DNA from: Kondoa malvinella
Taxonomy: Eukaryota > Basidiomycota > Agaricostilbomycetes > Agaricostilbales > Kondoaceae
Direction: 5' to 3'
DNA length: 64,000 nucleotides
Assembly (NCBI GenBank): GCA_039545315.1
Contig: BCIM01000001.1
Span: 1,139,464-1,203,463 of the forward strand
Shown here: positions 1-9,832 of the stretch, in pieces
Position numbering within the stretch: the stretch's first letter is position 1
Layout of the letters: every line of letters begins with the position of its first letter
The notes under the pieces: generated by a model
What the model saw: only the letters and a program-made list of their open reading frames with translations
Told to the model about the DNA's origin: nothing
Database searches by the model: none
Position numbers and translations under genes: made by a program

Positions 1-22
1 CAATTTGCGCCAGGAGAGCGCG

Positions 23-186
23 GTGATTGGGCCGGGGCGGGATGTTAGTCTTGTACCGAAGCTTCTCGCTATATGCTTGAAGCGATGCCAATCGAGAATA
101 TCGTTCATCGTACGTTCAACGTTTATGTACCGAAGCTTCTCGCTATATGCTTGAAGCGATGCCAATCGAGAATATCGTTCATCGTT
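23..186 (+). repeat. Two copies of a ~58-bp dispersed repeat unit
   Basis: A unit starting GTACCGAAGCTTCTCGCTAT occurs at 53-110 and again, almost unchanged, at 127-186. A third copy lies at 646-703. Copies 1 and 3 share the same GC-rich leader (GTGATTGGGCCGGGGCGGGA at 23-42 and 616-635). Partial reverse-complement copies occur at 4402-4427 and 5511-5537, so the unit belongs to the same repeat family as the modules on the right side of the esterase gene. No coding function is apparent. Confidence 0.8.
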
Positions 187-615
187 CAACTTCAACTAGG
201 TACCGACTCGCTTCGCTCGCGGTAGTGGCAGCCTCTTGACGACGTCTTGAGTAACTCTGCTACGTGCGACGGGTGTTTTCTCTCATGCTTTCGACGACTG
301 CGGAAAGAGGATCACTCGAGAAAATTTTGCCTCAAACTTTTCGCTTGTTGTTAGCTTGACTGCTGTTTGCAGGCTACAGCAGCTGCTGCTGTTCTCGAGT
401 AATGGTCCGACGGGCAGAAAGAGACAGCAGTAGAGTTCCTTGCGCTTCACAATCGGAACATTACACAAGGTCTTTTTACCAGTTCTAACAGCTGGAAGTT
501 TTCCCTGTTCCTCTGAAGTTGCAAGCTGGGCACAACCCCAGTCAGAGTCATGCTACCTCGTCAGCGCCGCCTGCGGCTAGGTACTGCAAAGCATACGGAT
601 GCTGTAGAATCGGTT

Positions 616-703
616 GTGATTGGGCCGGGGCGGGATTCTGATCTTGTACCGAAGCTTCTCGCTATATGCTTGAAGCGATGCCAATCGAGAATAACGTTCA
701 TTC
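616..703 (+). repeat. Third copy of the dispersed repeat unit with its leader
   Basis: This repeats the leader (616-645) and unit (646-703) seen at 23-110, with a few substitutions. It directly abuts the outer end of the left inverted-repeat arm that starts at about 708. The same order (arm, then unit in reverse complement) is found on the right side of the island, where about 185 bp of extra sequence separates the two. Confidence 0.75.
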
Positions 704-707
704 GTTC

Positions 708-1397
708 ATCTCTGCAAGCTGGAATCAATCATGAGCGATGACGCAGGACAAGCTAGTAAAGAATGCTCACACCTCTGAATCAATGCTCGATTGGCCGAGA
801 ATGTGTTTGGACAAGTATACCCTCTACTTGGCAGAGCATGCTAACGTGCAATAACTCTCCTGCTGCTCTGATTGAATGAAGCTTTGATGAACACGTTATG
901 CAATCGTTGAGCTTCGGGACTAGAGGGATGGTGGATTGCCGCATACCTGAGACAAGCGACATTCCTCCGCCTGAATGGCTTTATTCGAGGCCTACTCTGT
1001 GCAAGCGCATGCTAGTATCTGGTCCAATACTTTGATTACTCATTGGAAAGACATTAGCGCGAACGCAAAGACAAGAGGAAAGAGCCTCACGAAATCGCTT
1101 TGCCAAATTGTGGAAATTGCGATGAGGTAGAAACGGAGTACCACCTCTATAATGCAAACACTCTGATACCATCAGAAATAAGAACAGAAGAGAAATCGAG
1201 CAACTCACAAAGGAAAGCATCGAGAAAGCAACAGAAGGCGAAGATCTGGCTCTGACAGATCATCAGCCTGACCTTTGTTCTATGCTGCTGCTCAGATACT
1301 TACAAGCGGGTTCTCCTGGTAAGCTGTTGAATGCAGGTTGTGCACAGGCTTTACGCCTTGAACAGGTCACATCTTCGAATGCAGACACAACATTGCG
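708..1397 (+). repeat. Left arm of a ~690-bp inverted repeat
   Basis: The reverse complement of this stretch matches 4639-5325 nearly base for base across the middle. Both arms encode the same 79-residue open frame on opposite strands, differing at one residue. Small differences cluster near the outer end (about 745-790). The arms enclose about 3.2 kb that includes the esterase gene. Within the arm, the frame running from 1097 reads Leu-Pro-Asn-Cys-Gly-Asn-Cys-Asp-Glu-Val-Glu-Thr-Glu-Tyr-His. This resembles the Cys/His cluster at the C-terminus of non-LTR retrotransposon polyproteins, but that resemblance is tentative. Confidence 0.85.
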
Positions 1398-2032
1398 TTA
1401 CCCAAACGAAGACAAGAACATGACCGAGCCATCTCGCAAGAGTTTCATGTGACCCAGAGCAACGAGCGAATTTCAACACCGGAAGAGATCGTAGCGGTTC
1501 TCGCTGATGGGACTAGCTGCCAGAGAGCACCCAAACAGAGCCAATTTGAGCTCTTCGAGAGGGCTAGCAGTCCAAGATCTAGGTAGCAAAGTTTGCGCTA
1601 GGTTGAACCAAGGCATGGCTCTCAACATGTATCGAGACTGTTATAGGCGTGCGCATTCGACGGTCCGATAATCCGCCTTGAACACAAAGACAGCCTCATA
1701 GTGACAGAATGGCAGGACAGAGGCCCCTGAACTATTAGGAAGGCGAACGAGAGCACAATGCTATCTTGAGCACTTTGACCCGAGTAAGCGGTTTTCATCG
1801 ATCAGCTGATGATGATCTGTTAATTTTGGCTCGGCGCAAACAGTCGGAGCGTCGCAGGTCATTCGTGATGTGAGCATACAGCCTCCGACAAGCACGACAG
1901 CATTGCGGAGGTATCGTTTGAGGGCAAGAAGCGAATTGCAGATGTTGCACCGAGACCACGAGGTCACTGCCTGCTTAGTGATACCCACGAGGCCGAGATA
2001 CCAGACAGACCTGTGATGCCCTCTTCAGCGAG
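1398..2032. other. Intergenic, no gene recognised
   Basis: This stretch lies between the left repeat arm and the esterase start. The open frames here are short, mutually overlapping and resemble no family I know. It presumably holds the esterase promoter. Confidence 0.5.
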
Positions 2033-4122
2033 ATGACAACGCAAGGAGACACGCCAACAAGGCAACAGCAAGCTGAGCTGAAAGAACTGCTTGCTCAATT
2101 CTCAGGCCATGCTTCAGAGCCTCCTGTGTCCTCTCGAGTAGACAAGACGATAGCTCAAATCTCTGTGAAACCTTTGGGACTGCTCGAATCGTGGAAATAC
2201 TTGCCTTTCGTCGTTGGGCAAGCGTCTTCTGCTGCAAGTGCTTTCGTGTCGCATCATGTTTACGGAGCGGCCAAACCCAGCTGGGGTATAGAGATGACCT
2301 TGTTCACTACCTTTTTGCGCAATTCGGTCAACTATAGTCATTTGAGCAACATCAACTTCTTGCGGAAGGTGCTCGATTTGGGTCAGATCCTTCGTATGCT
2401 CGACTACCTTTGCAATCAGATTTGCGGCTTATATTGATACAGCTACACCAAAAGATGGTATCGCTACTCCAGTGAGCTTTCGCGTACGCAAGAGAGGCTT
2501 GACAGGGTTTCTTCAAGAAGCGGATGAAGCGGAAGATGGCACGCGAGAGCTAACAGCCGAATGGGTCTACAACAAACGACTATGGAGAGGGATGCAAGAC
2601 GAATATCGCGTGGGCTCACCTAGCAGAACAGCTTCAGACAGTTCTTCGCCAGCTCATGCAAGTCGCGAACGCGTCATATACTGGCTCCACGGAGGCGCTT
2701 TTTACGTCTTTTCTGCTTCTTCACATCGATTCCTCACTATTCAAGTCTCGAAATACACCGACACCCGCATCTTCGCATTGAACTATCGCTTAGCTCCTGA
2801 AACTCGCTTTCCTGGCGCATTGTTGGATGCCGCTCATGGATACTTTCGACTGATATATGATCTCAAGATCCCACCAGAGAATATTATATTGGGCGGAGAC
2901 AGTGCTGGAGGTGGACTGGTAACGGCACTGATGCTCTATCTGCGGGATGAGAAATACCCTCTCCCGGCTGGCGGTATTCTTATGAGCCCTTGGGTGGATT
3001 TGACCATGTCTTGTGCCTCTTGGGATACGAATGCGGTCAGTACACGACTTCGCTTTGGCTTGTAAAGGCTTACCTGAAATGCGTTGATCAGCAATTCGAC
3101 TACTTGCCTCAACCAGCGAACAATGATCACTTTCACCCTGTCAAATGCTACATTGCGCCAGAATCTCTGGCAAAATACATTATACATCCTTATGCTTCAC
3201 CTCTATTCGGAGACTTTACTGGTTTGCCGCCGCTGCTGATACAATGTGGTGATGCGGAACGATTGAGAGATGAAGGGACATTGTTAGCGCATAAGGCCTC
3301 TCTAGCGGGAGTCAAAGTGGAGCACGAGGTGTACGAGGATTGCGTGCATGTCTTTCAGGTCAGTCAGCTGTTGCTTTTTGAGATCGCAAGCTGACAGGAA
3401 GCAGATGTTCGGCTTCCTCGATGCGACGCGAAAAGCGCTACGCTCTGTGCGACATTTTGTTCGGGATACGCTCAGCAATCGGCATACGATGGACTCGTCG
3501 AGAATGGATACTGAGCTCATGGCCGACGCACATACTGTGCGAGATGAAGATGCAGCACTCGAGCCGCAAAGCTTGGCCTCTCCATCTACCGCACCACCCT
3601 CACAACTGAATTCGCCTGATGGCAACAGACCAGCAGTGCTCGACCACGCAGAAGCTGCTGATCCAGCTCAATCTTTCGCTCTATCGGCATCTCGAAAGAT
3701 TCTACAAGCTGCTACTGGTCTTTCCTCTCAACCTTCTACCTCATATAAGAGCGCTCCTACTTCACCAATATCGAGTAAGCGGTTACGGCGTCTGCCTTCC
3801 GCTTCGGCTATTTTCACCCAATCTCGACCGACTCTATCGACCCAATCTTCGACAGAGGACTTGTCAAGACCAAGGTACCATCAGCGAAGTAATACAATCG
3901 CGTTCCAGCCACATGCGCTGAGGGTTCGACCGCGGAGTAGCAGTCATCCAGATGTCAGAGCTGTAAGTCCACTTTGGATGTCCTGTTCTTTACTAATCAT
4001 GCATACAGTTAATGGACGACTATGCGAAATCATCAGTGGAACCTTCATTTGGTGTACAGTATACAGAAGAAGATGAAGGTGACACGACGGACGCGATAGC
4101 GACACCGACCAGAAGGGATTAG
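2033..4122 (+). CDS. HSL-type alpha/beta-hydrolase (esterase/lipase), about 630 aa
   Basis: The product is a carboxylic-ester hydrolase of the hormone-sensitive-lipase (alpha/beta-hydrolase-3) family. The oxyanion motif HGGA lies near residue 202, the nucleophile motif GDSAGG near residue 271, and the catalytic Asp (CGDAE) and His (CVHVFQ) lie on the third exon. A Ser/Pro-rich, probably disordered tail of over 200 residues follows, which is long for the family. Introns are read at about 2369-2420, 3036-3091, 3359-3404 and 3962-4008. The exact first junction is unresolved because the phase does not fit cleanly. The last exon ends with TAG at 4120. The gene sits alone inside a large inverted repeat, unlike its packed neighbours. 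The substrate is unknown; steryl or short-chain esters are possible by analogy only. Confidence 0.85.
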
Positions 4123-4401
4123 TAGTTTCGGGTTTGACTTGTAATTATTGCTTGTACCTTATGCATCAGTCGTTAGCGAGGGACAAACAGGGTCAGTTTA
4201 GCTGCCTGGCAGAGGTTTCATCGTTTCCTCTTATTCTTGTGCATGAACCGCCGACTGTAGCCCTTCGCGTATGGCTCACCAGCTCAGATGCCTCTTGTAC
4301 GCCTGCATGAGCAGCTACGCAATTTCCACGAGCAGCAGAGCTGACAAGATAATCTCGCGGGGCCTCATTGATTAACGTACGCGTTCTGCTCGGTTACCAT
4401 G

Positions 4402-4646
4402 GCTTCAAGCATCTAGCGAGAAGCTTCTTGTGCAAGAGTAGATATCGCGCTCCGATCCAATCATCGTGCTCTCCGGGCGTACACTGTCTATGCTGTCTCC
4501 CTCTCAGCTTCTTCAAGTCTCGCCCGCTGCTCTCCACCTTCTCTAATTCTGCTGCTGTCTTGCTCCCAGATTTATCCGACCATGCGCACTGCTGCGGAGT
4601 GCCATCCGTCATGCAGAGATTTGACTGCTTTGGCTTGCGCAATGTT
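4402..4646 (+). repeat. Diverged direct-repeat module, copy 1
   Basis: It is alignable along its length with 5521-5755. Shared landmarks include the sequence around TATCCGACCATGCGCACTGC and the end TTGGCTTGCGCAATGTT. It begins with a reverse-complement copy of the 5' unit seen at 53-110 and runs directly into the right inverted-repeat arm. Confidence 0.75.
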
Positions 4647-5325
4647 GTGTCTGCATTCGAAGATGTGACCTGTTCAAGGCGTAAAGCCTGTGCACAACCT
4701 GCATTCAACAGCTTACCAGGAGAACCCGCTTGTAAGTATCTGAGCAGCAGCATAGAACAAAGGTCAGGCTGATGATCTGTCAGAGCCAGATCTTCGCCTT
4801 CTGTTGCTTTCTCGATGCTTTCCTTTGTGAGTTGCTCGATTTCTCTTCTGTTCTTATTTCTGATGGTATCAGAGTGTTTGCATTATAGAGGTGGTACTCC
4901 GTTTCTACCTCATCGCAATTTCCACAATTTGGCAAAGCGATTTCGTGAGGCTCTTTCCTCTTGTCTTTGCGTTCGCGCTAATGTCTTTCCAATGAGTAAT
5001 CAAAGTATGGGACCAGATACTAGCATGCGCTTGCACAGAGTAGGCCTCGAATAAAGCCATTCAGGCGGAGGAATGTCGCTTGTCTCAGGTATGCGGCAAT
5101 CCACCATCCCTCTAGTCCCGAAGCTCAACGATTGCATAACGTGTTCATCAAAGCTTCGTTCAATCAGAGCAGCAGGAGAGTTGTTGCACGTTAGCATGCT
5201 CTGCCAAGTAGAGGGTATACTTGTCCAAACACATTCTCGGCCAATCGATCTTTACTCCAGAAGAGTGAGCTTTCTTTGCTAGCTTGTCCTGCGTCATCGC
5301 TCATGGTTGATTCCAGCTTGCAGAG
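4639..5325 (-). repeat. Right arm of the ~690-bp inverted repeat
   Basis: This is the reverse complement of 708-1397. High identity of the two arms suggests either recent duplication or ongoing gene conversion. Arms of this length flanking a single cargo gene, with no transposase between them, do not match a standard DNA transposon. Confidence 0.85.
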
Positions 5326-5453
5326 ATTAGACATTATCGTTGATGTTTGTGAAAAATCCTACAAATTTCGTCTGATTGCTATCGGTATGACCAAGACAGA
5401 CAATCCAGCATGAAACCTGATCTATCTGTTCTGATCCAACTGGTTGCTTCCAA

Positions 5454-5491
5454 CTCTGCTTAGCTCAGTTGGAAGAGCATCAGACTGTAAT
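5454..5491 (+). pseudogene. 5' half of a tRNA-Tyr (anticodon GTA), relic
   Basis: The sequence has a 7-nt acceptor strand (5454-5460), TA, D-stem GCTC/GAGC (5463-5466 and 5475-5478) around loop AGTTGGAA, then anticodon stem TCAGA and loop CTGTAAT with GTA at 5487-5489. TAGCTCAGTTGG at 5461-5472 is a perfect RNA polymerase III A-box. No matching 3' half, T-loop or complementary acceptor strand (AGCAGAG) follows, even allowing for the intron usual in fungal tRNA-Tyr. It lies in the ~185-bp segment present only on the right side of the repeat island. It could be a broken tRNA gene or the head of a tRNA-derived SINE. Confidence 0.65.
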
Positions 5492-5520
5492 TGGAAAGCA
5501 TTGGCGGCCCTTCTCGATTG

Positions 5521-5755
5521 GCATCGCTTGAAGCTTCAGTGCAAGACTATACTCTTCGCTCCGGTCCAACCATCGCGCTCTTCTGGCGCACAATGGATCC
5601 TGACTCCCTCTCAGCTTTCTCAAATCTCGCCTGCTGCTTTCCACCTTCTCTACTTCTTGCTGTTGTCTTGCTTCTCAAATGTATCCGACCATGCGCACTG
5701 CTGCGTAATGCCAGCCATCATGCAGACGTTTCACTAGTTTGGCTTGCGCAATGTT
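5521..5755 (+). repeat. Diverged direct-repeat module, copy 2
   Basis: This is the second copy of the module at 4402-4646. The two share order and several near-identical blocks, with scattered substitutions and small indels. It lies 30 bp beyond the tRNA-Tyr half and so may be the body of the same SINE-like element. Confidence 0.75.
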
Positions 5756-5951
5756 CTTTGACTCTCACAGGGCTGCTAGCTTCTCGCGAATCGTGAGGGA
5801 AGTGTTTATAGGCCGGACGAGGTCAAGTGCTGTATACAATGTACTCTAGCTCTCAATGAAACATGGTCTACGCATACACAAACAGATGCCCAGTAGTGAT
5901 CAACAAAGCAAAAAAACTTTTTCCCTTTTTTTCCACAGACCGTCACGAGCC

Positions 5952-7760
5952 ATGTCAGGTCGTAAAAGAGCTTCTTCGCCGAGTGGAGGTGCGTCAGCAG
6001 CAGCGCAAGGTTCGGTGCGACGAACTTCAGGACAAGATAGACCGAGCACAGCAGCGGCAACGAGCGATGATGAGATTGGCGAATGGGAAGATCGCTACGA
6101 GGATGAATATGAGAGTGAAGATATAGTGACTGAGGATGAGGAGGATGATGATGAGGATGATGAAGAGGGTATGGCAGGTCAAGGACAAGATTCATTGGCT
6201 GTTCGACAAGCTGGTGACCGAGTAGCGGGAATGGAATTAGATGGGCAGCAAGAGGAAGAAGAAGAAGAAGAAGAAGAAGAGACTTTGCCCTACCTACCTC
6301 AGCTTGGTCAGGGAGATAAAGAATTAGCTGAAGATGAAGAGTTGGTGCCAGACATGTCTTCTTACGTTTTGCTGCATCATGCGAGATTGGCTTGGCCCTG
6401 TCTCAGTTTCGATGTACTGCGTGATGTGAGCTCCTTTCACTGTGTACTACAGTCTAGGCTAATAGGTTGGAGACAGAACGAAGGCTCTCATAGACTGAAA
6501 CCACCTCACAGCGCCTGCGTAGTAGCTGGTACTCAGGCTGCGGAAACAGAGCGCGACGCCAATGAAGTAGTCATTATGAAGTGGGACAACCTCACAAAGG
6601 GAAAAGACGTCTCGAATGATGGTCAGTCTACTTCATTAAGTTTCCTTTGGGAATACCTCTCTGACGTAGTCGTGACAGACTCTGACTCTGACGAATCAGA
6701 AGCTGAATCAGACGACGGCGTCCAAGATGAAGATGCGACTCTAGTCTTCCGTTCCATTCCACATCAAGGAGGAGTGAACCGAATCCGAGCACAGTTCCTA
6801 CCCGAAAGCAACACACCACCACCTTCTCCTCCTAACCCCTACCACGTCGCTACCTTTTCCGAAACAGGCAAAGTCCACATCTTTGACATTGCACCTCATC
6901 TACATTCCTTACTTCACCCTGCCGAAGCTGGAGCTCTAGCACCCACATTGAGCAAAACACCACAATTCACCATCAACGCTCATGGAAGAGCAGAAGGTTT
7001 CGCTCTAGCTTGGGGACCGCTCCTAGGCAATTCAAGCAAACGACTTTTATCAGGCGACATTCACGCTAAAATCCATCTTTCTACTTTGACCGAATCAGGC
7101 GTCTCTACTTCCCCTACTCCTTTCGCAAGCCATACCTCGAGCATAGAAGATTTACAATGGTCACCTACCGAACCTACTGTTTTCGCTTCTTGTTCCGCAG
7201 ACAGGAGTATGAAAGTTTGGGATGTCAGAGTGAGAGAGCGCACGAGCGTCTTGTCGGTGGACGGAGCTCATGAAGGTGATGTGAATGTCATGAGTTGGAA
7301 CAATAAGACGAGTTATTTGATGGCTACGGGAGGTGATGAGGGTGGTTTGAAAGTATGGGATTTGCGGAATTTGAAAAAGTACGTCCTTGATCCTAATCAT
7401 TGGAAGTATAATCCTGATATTGCCTGCAGCAACAAAACCGGTAACCCCAACTCGGTTGCTTCCTTCAATTGGCACAATGAACCCATCACGTCGATCGAAT
7501 GGCACCCAACAGAAGAATCCTGTTTCGCAGCTTCATCCGCAGACAATTCCGTCACCTTATGGGATCTCTCAGTCGAACAAGACGAAGAAGAACGACCATC
7601 AGCTGCTGGTGATCGATCAAAAGACGTTCCTGCTCAACTATTGTTTGTGCATCAAGGTCAGACGGACGTGAAAGAGGTCCATTGGCATCCTCAGATAGAT
7701 GGAATGGTGATTTCAACAGCGGCGAGCGGGTTTGATGTCTTCAAGAGCATCTCTTTGTAA
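5952..7760 (+). CDS. RRB1: Glutamate-rich WD-repeat ribosome assembly protein Rrb1/GRWD1
   Basis: Nuclear chaperone of ribosomal protein L3 (uL3) needed for 60S assembly. The acidic N-terminus includes a run of Glu and Asp, followed by the signature LAEDEELVPD and WPCLSFDVLRD, then VAGTQA. WD40 blades follow (SADRSMKVWDVR, GDEGGLKVWDLR, SADNSVTLWDLS), and the family C-terminus contains LLFVHQGQTDVKEVHWHPQ. The ATG at 5952 is chosen because the upstream in-frame ATG at 5856 adds unrelated residues. Three intron-like segments interrupt family homology: one near 6425, one of 48 nt near 6620 and one of 51 nt (GTACGT...CTGCAG) near 7379. The last two are multiples of three without stop codons, so the whole locus reads as one open frame. 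The splice model around 6425-6480 is unresolved. Confidence 0.93.
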   Translation: MSGRKRASSPSGGASAAAQGSVRRTSGQDRPSTAAATSDDEIGEWEDRYEDEYESEDIVTEDEEDDDEDDEEGMAGQGQDSLAVRQAGDRVAGMELDGQQEEEEEEEEEETLPYLPQLGQGDKELAEDEELVPDMSSYVLLHHARLAWPCLSFDVLRDVSSFHCVLQSRLIGWRQNEGSHRLKPPHSACVVAGTQAAETERDANEVVIMKWDNLTKGKDVSNDGQSTSLSFLWEYLSDVVVTDSDSDESEAESDDGVQDEDATLVFRSIPHQGGVNRIRAQFLPESNTPPPSPPNPYHVATFSETGKVHIFDIAPHLHSLLHPAEAGALAPTLSKTPQFTINAHGRAEGFALAWGPLLGNSSKRLLSGDIHAKIHLSTLTESGVSTSPTPFASHTSSIEDLQWSPTEPTVFASCSADRSMKVWDVRVRERTSVLSVDGAHEGDVNVMSWNNKTSYLMATGGDEGGLKVWDLRNLKKYVLDPNHWKYNPDIACSNKTGNPNSVASFNWHNEPITSIEWHPTEESCFAASSADNSVTLWDLSVEQDEEERPSAAGDRSKDVPAQLLFVHQGQTDVKEVHWHPQIDGMVISTAASGFDVFKSISL

Positions 7761-7781
7761 TTGCACTCTCCTTCTTGCATA

Positions 7782-9812
7782 ATGACCAACCCAGCTGTAC
7801 CTCCTTCGACTTCGGCATTCAGCAGCAATACAGACTTTTCGACTGAGCCTGTTGAGCCGCTGAATGAGCCTGTACACTCTGCTGCCGCTGGTGGTTTGCT
7901 GGAACAATATGAAATTTTAGAAACTGTCGACAGAATAAGCAAGGGCGGTTATAAGAGGGTGCGCCTTCTTGTTGCTGCGTGTTATCAAATACTTAGCCTC
8001 CAACTGTCGCACAGATTGGACTTCAATTTCCTGATGCGCTGTTGGGTGACTCTGTTCCCGTTTATCGAGAGTTGAAATCTCGATTGCAAGAGTGCGAGCT
8101 GTATATATTGGCTGATACAACTTATGGATCGTGAGTCTCATCATATTTGGGAGCAAGGCAAAGCTGATGCGAGGATAGCTGTTGTGTGGATCAAGTAGCG
8201 GCGGAACATGTTAATGCGGAGTTGGTAGTTCATTACGGGCATGCTTGTCTTTCGCAGTACGTACCCCTCTACTTTTCCTCATCACGCAGCCGCTGATCTT
8301 TAGTAGCTCTTCCTATCTACCGACGCTGTACATCTTGACGAAAAGCGACTTTTCAGTTCAACATGCTGCGGAAACAATAGCTGAGCATCTGAGACAAGAG
8401 CACAAGGAGAAGACTGTCTATCTCCATTATGATCTCGCTTTCGAATGGAAGATGGGTATGTCGCGCTTTACTTTTAAAGTTATCTCCTCTCTGAGTGAGA
8501 CGTTGTATGCAGATGCGTTGGAAGATCAACTACGAGCACTATTGCCAAATCCCATCATTCGGTATCACCTAGATCGGACATCATATATGCATCTCGGTGA
8601 ACCTAGCGCGTCTGTCGAAGCTAGCGGGAGTACATGTTGCTCGTCTATGCAGAAGAGGAACGAAGCAACGGCACAAGAGCAATCGCCTAGCACAAGTACT
8701 GCTGCCGAAAGCGCTACTTGTGGAAATTCGTGCTCTTGCTCTTCGACCTCTACGGTAAAGAATATAGATCAAGTCGCCACGAATGAACAAGCTACAGCAC
8801 CTGCAAGAGATCAATATGCAATACCGGAAGACGGTCTGCTACTATATATCGGCCCGCCTTCATTACGATTGTCAAATTTTCTCATGACCAATCCTTCTAT
8901 ACCTGTTCGTTGCATGTCTGTCTTGTCGGGCAAGATTGAGCATAGCGTGATACACAGCTCATACAATATGAACCGACTGGCGAAGGCGGAGCAGTGTCGA
9001 AGGAACAGCAGAACGTCAATCGAATGCTTATGCGCAGGTATGCAGCCATACAGAAAGCGAGAGATGCGGATGTGTTTGGTATTCTAGTAGGCACTCTAGG
9101 CGTCGGTGAGTGTGGTATCAACTTTTCTATTCCTCTGCTAACGCATGATGGTGGTAATAGCCCGTCACCTACCGCTCGTAAACCAACTTCGGAAAACGCT
9201 CAAGCAACATCAAAAGAAGAGCTACACCCTTTGCGTGGGCAAACCGACACCATCAAAACTAGGCAACTATCAAGAAATCGAATGCTTTATCCTCGTCGCG
9301 TGTCCTGAAAACAGTCTGCTTCTTACAAGTCCGGAAGTAGGGAAAGATTTCTATAGACCTATTATCACGCCTTGGGAAGTTATGGTCGCGTTAGAGCATG
9401 GTACGGACTGGTCTGCTGGTTGGTCTTTGGGATGGGAGAAATTGCTTGAAGAGACAGATTTCGTGGAGAAAGAGATCAACGAGGATGAAGATGAAGGCAA
9501 TCTGCAGTTCTCTTCTGTTACCGGTCAACTCAGGACAGTAAGGAAGTACGATACTGGGTCGTTGCAGGAGAAAGTCTCCGCTGGTGCTTTGGTGCATCAG
9601 CCTACATCTAGAGAAATAGCGACAATGATGGGAAGCGCTGCAGGTACGTCTTGTCCTCTCAGACACATGTTTTGGCTGACAGTGTCGCAGGCGAGCACAT
9701 TCATACGCTATCATACCGCGGTTTAGATCTACAAGAAGAAGGTGCAGGATATGGGATCACCAAAGGTCGCGAGGGCGTTGCGAGAGGGTATGCAGGAGAG
9801 AGTCATCATTGA
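7782..9812 (+). CDS. DPH2: Diphthamide biosynthesis protein 2 (Dph2)
   Basis: Partner of Dph1 in the radical-SAM-type [4Fe-4S] enzyme that transfers the 3-amino-3-carboxypropyl group to the elongation factor 2 histidine, the first step of diphthamide synthesis in the cytosol. Recognisable blocks are [30 protein letters not shown] (cluster-binding Cys), [62 protein letters not shown] and the C-terminal [14 protein letters not shown]. Several introns split these. The ATG at 7782 lies only 21 bp after the RRB1 stop. An insertion rich in Ser, Cys and Thr precedes the third domain. The stop TGA at 9810 is 20 bp from the convergent galactokinase stop. Confidence 0.93.
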
Positions 9813-9832
9813 TGTACAGTTTTCATTTGATT

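Noticed and set aside
708..5325. A classic DNA transposon with terminal inverted repeats
   Set aside because: No transposase is present and the arms are not bounded by a target-site duplication that I can see; kept only as an inverted-repeat observation.
5454..5570. A complete, intron-containing tRNA-Tyr gene
   Set aside because: No 3' half with T-loop and matching acceptor strand follows the 5' half; GGTCCAACC at about 5562 is a poor B-box and too far away.
6425..6500. A true frameshift in RRB1
   Set aside because: Removing a 40-nt intron gives a VGDRTK-like match in a frame that then stops, while the open frame continues correctly downstream. The evidence cannot separate an unusual splice from a mutation or sequencing error.
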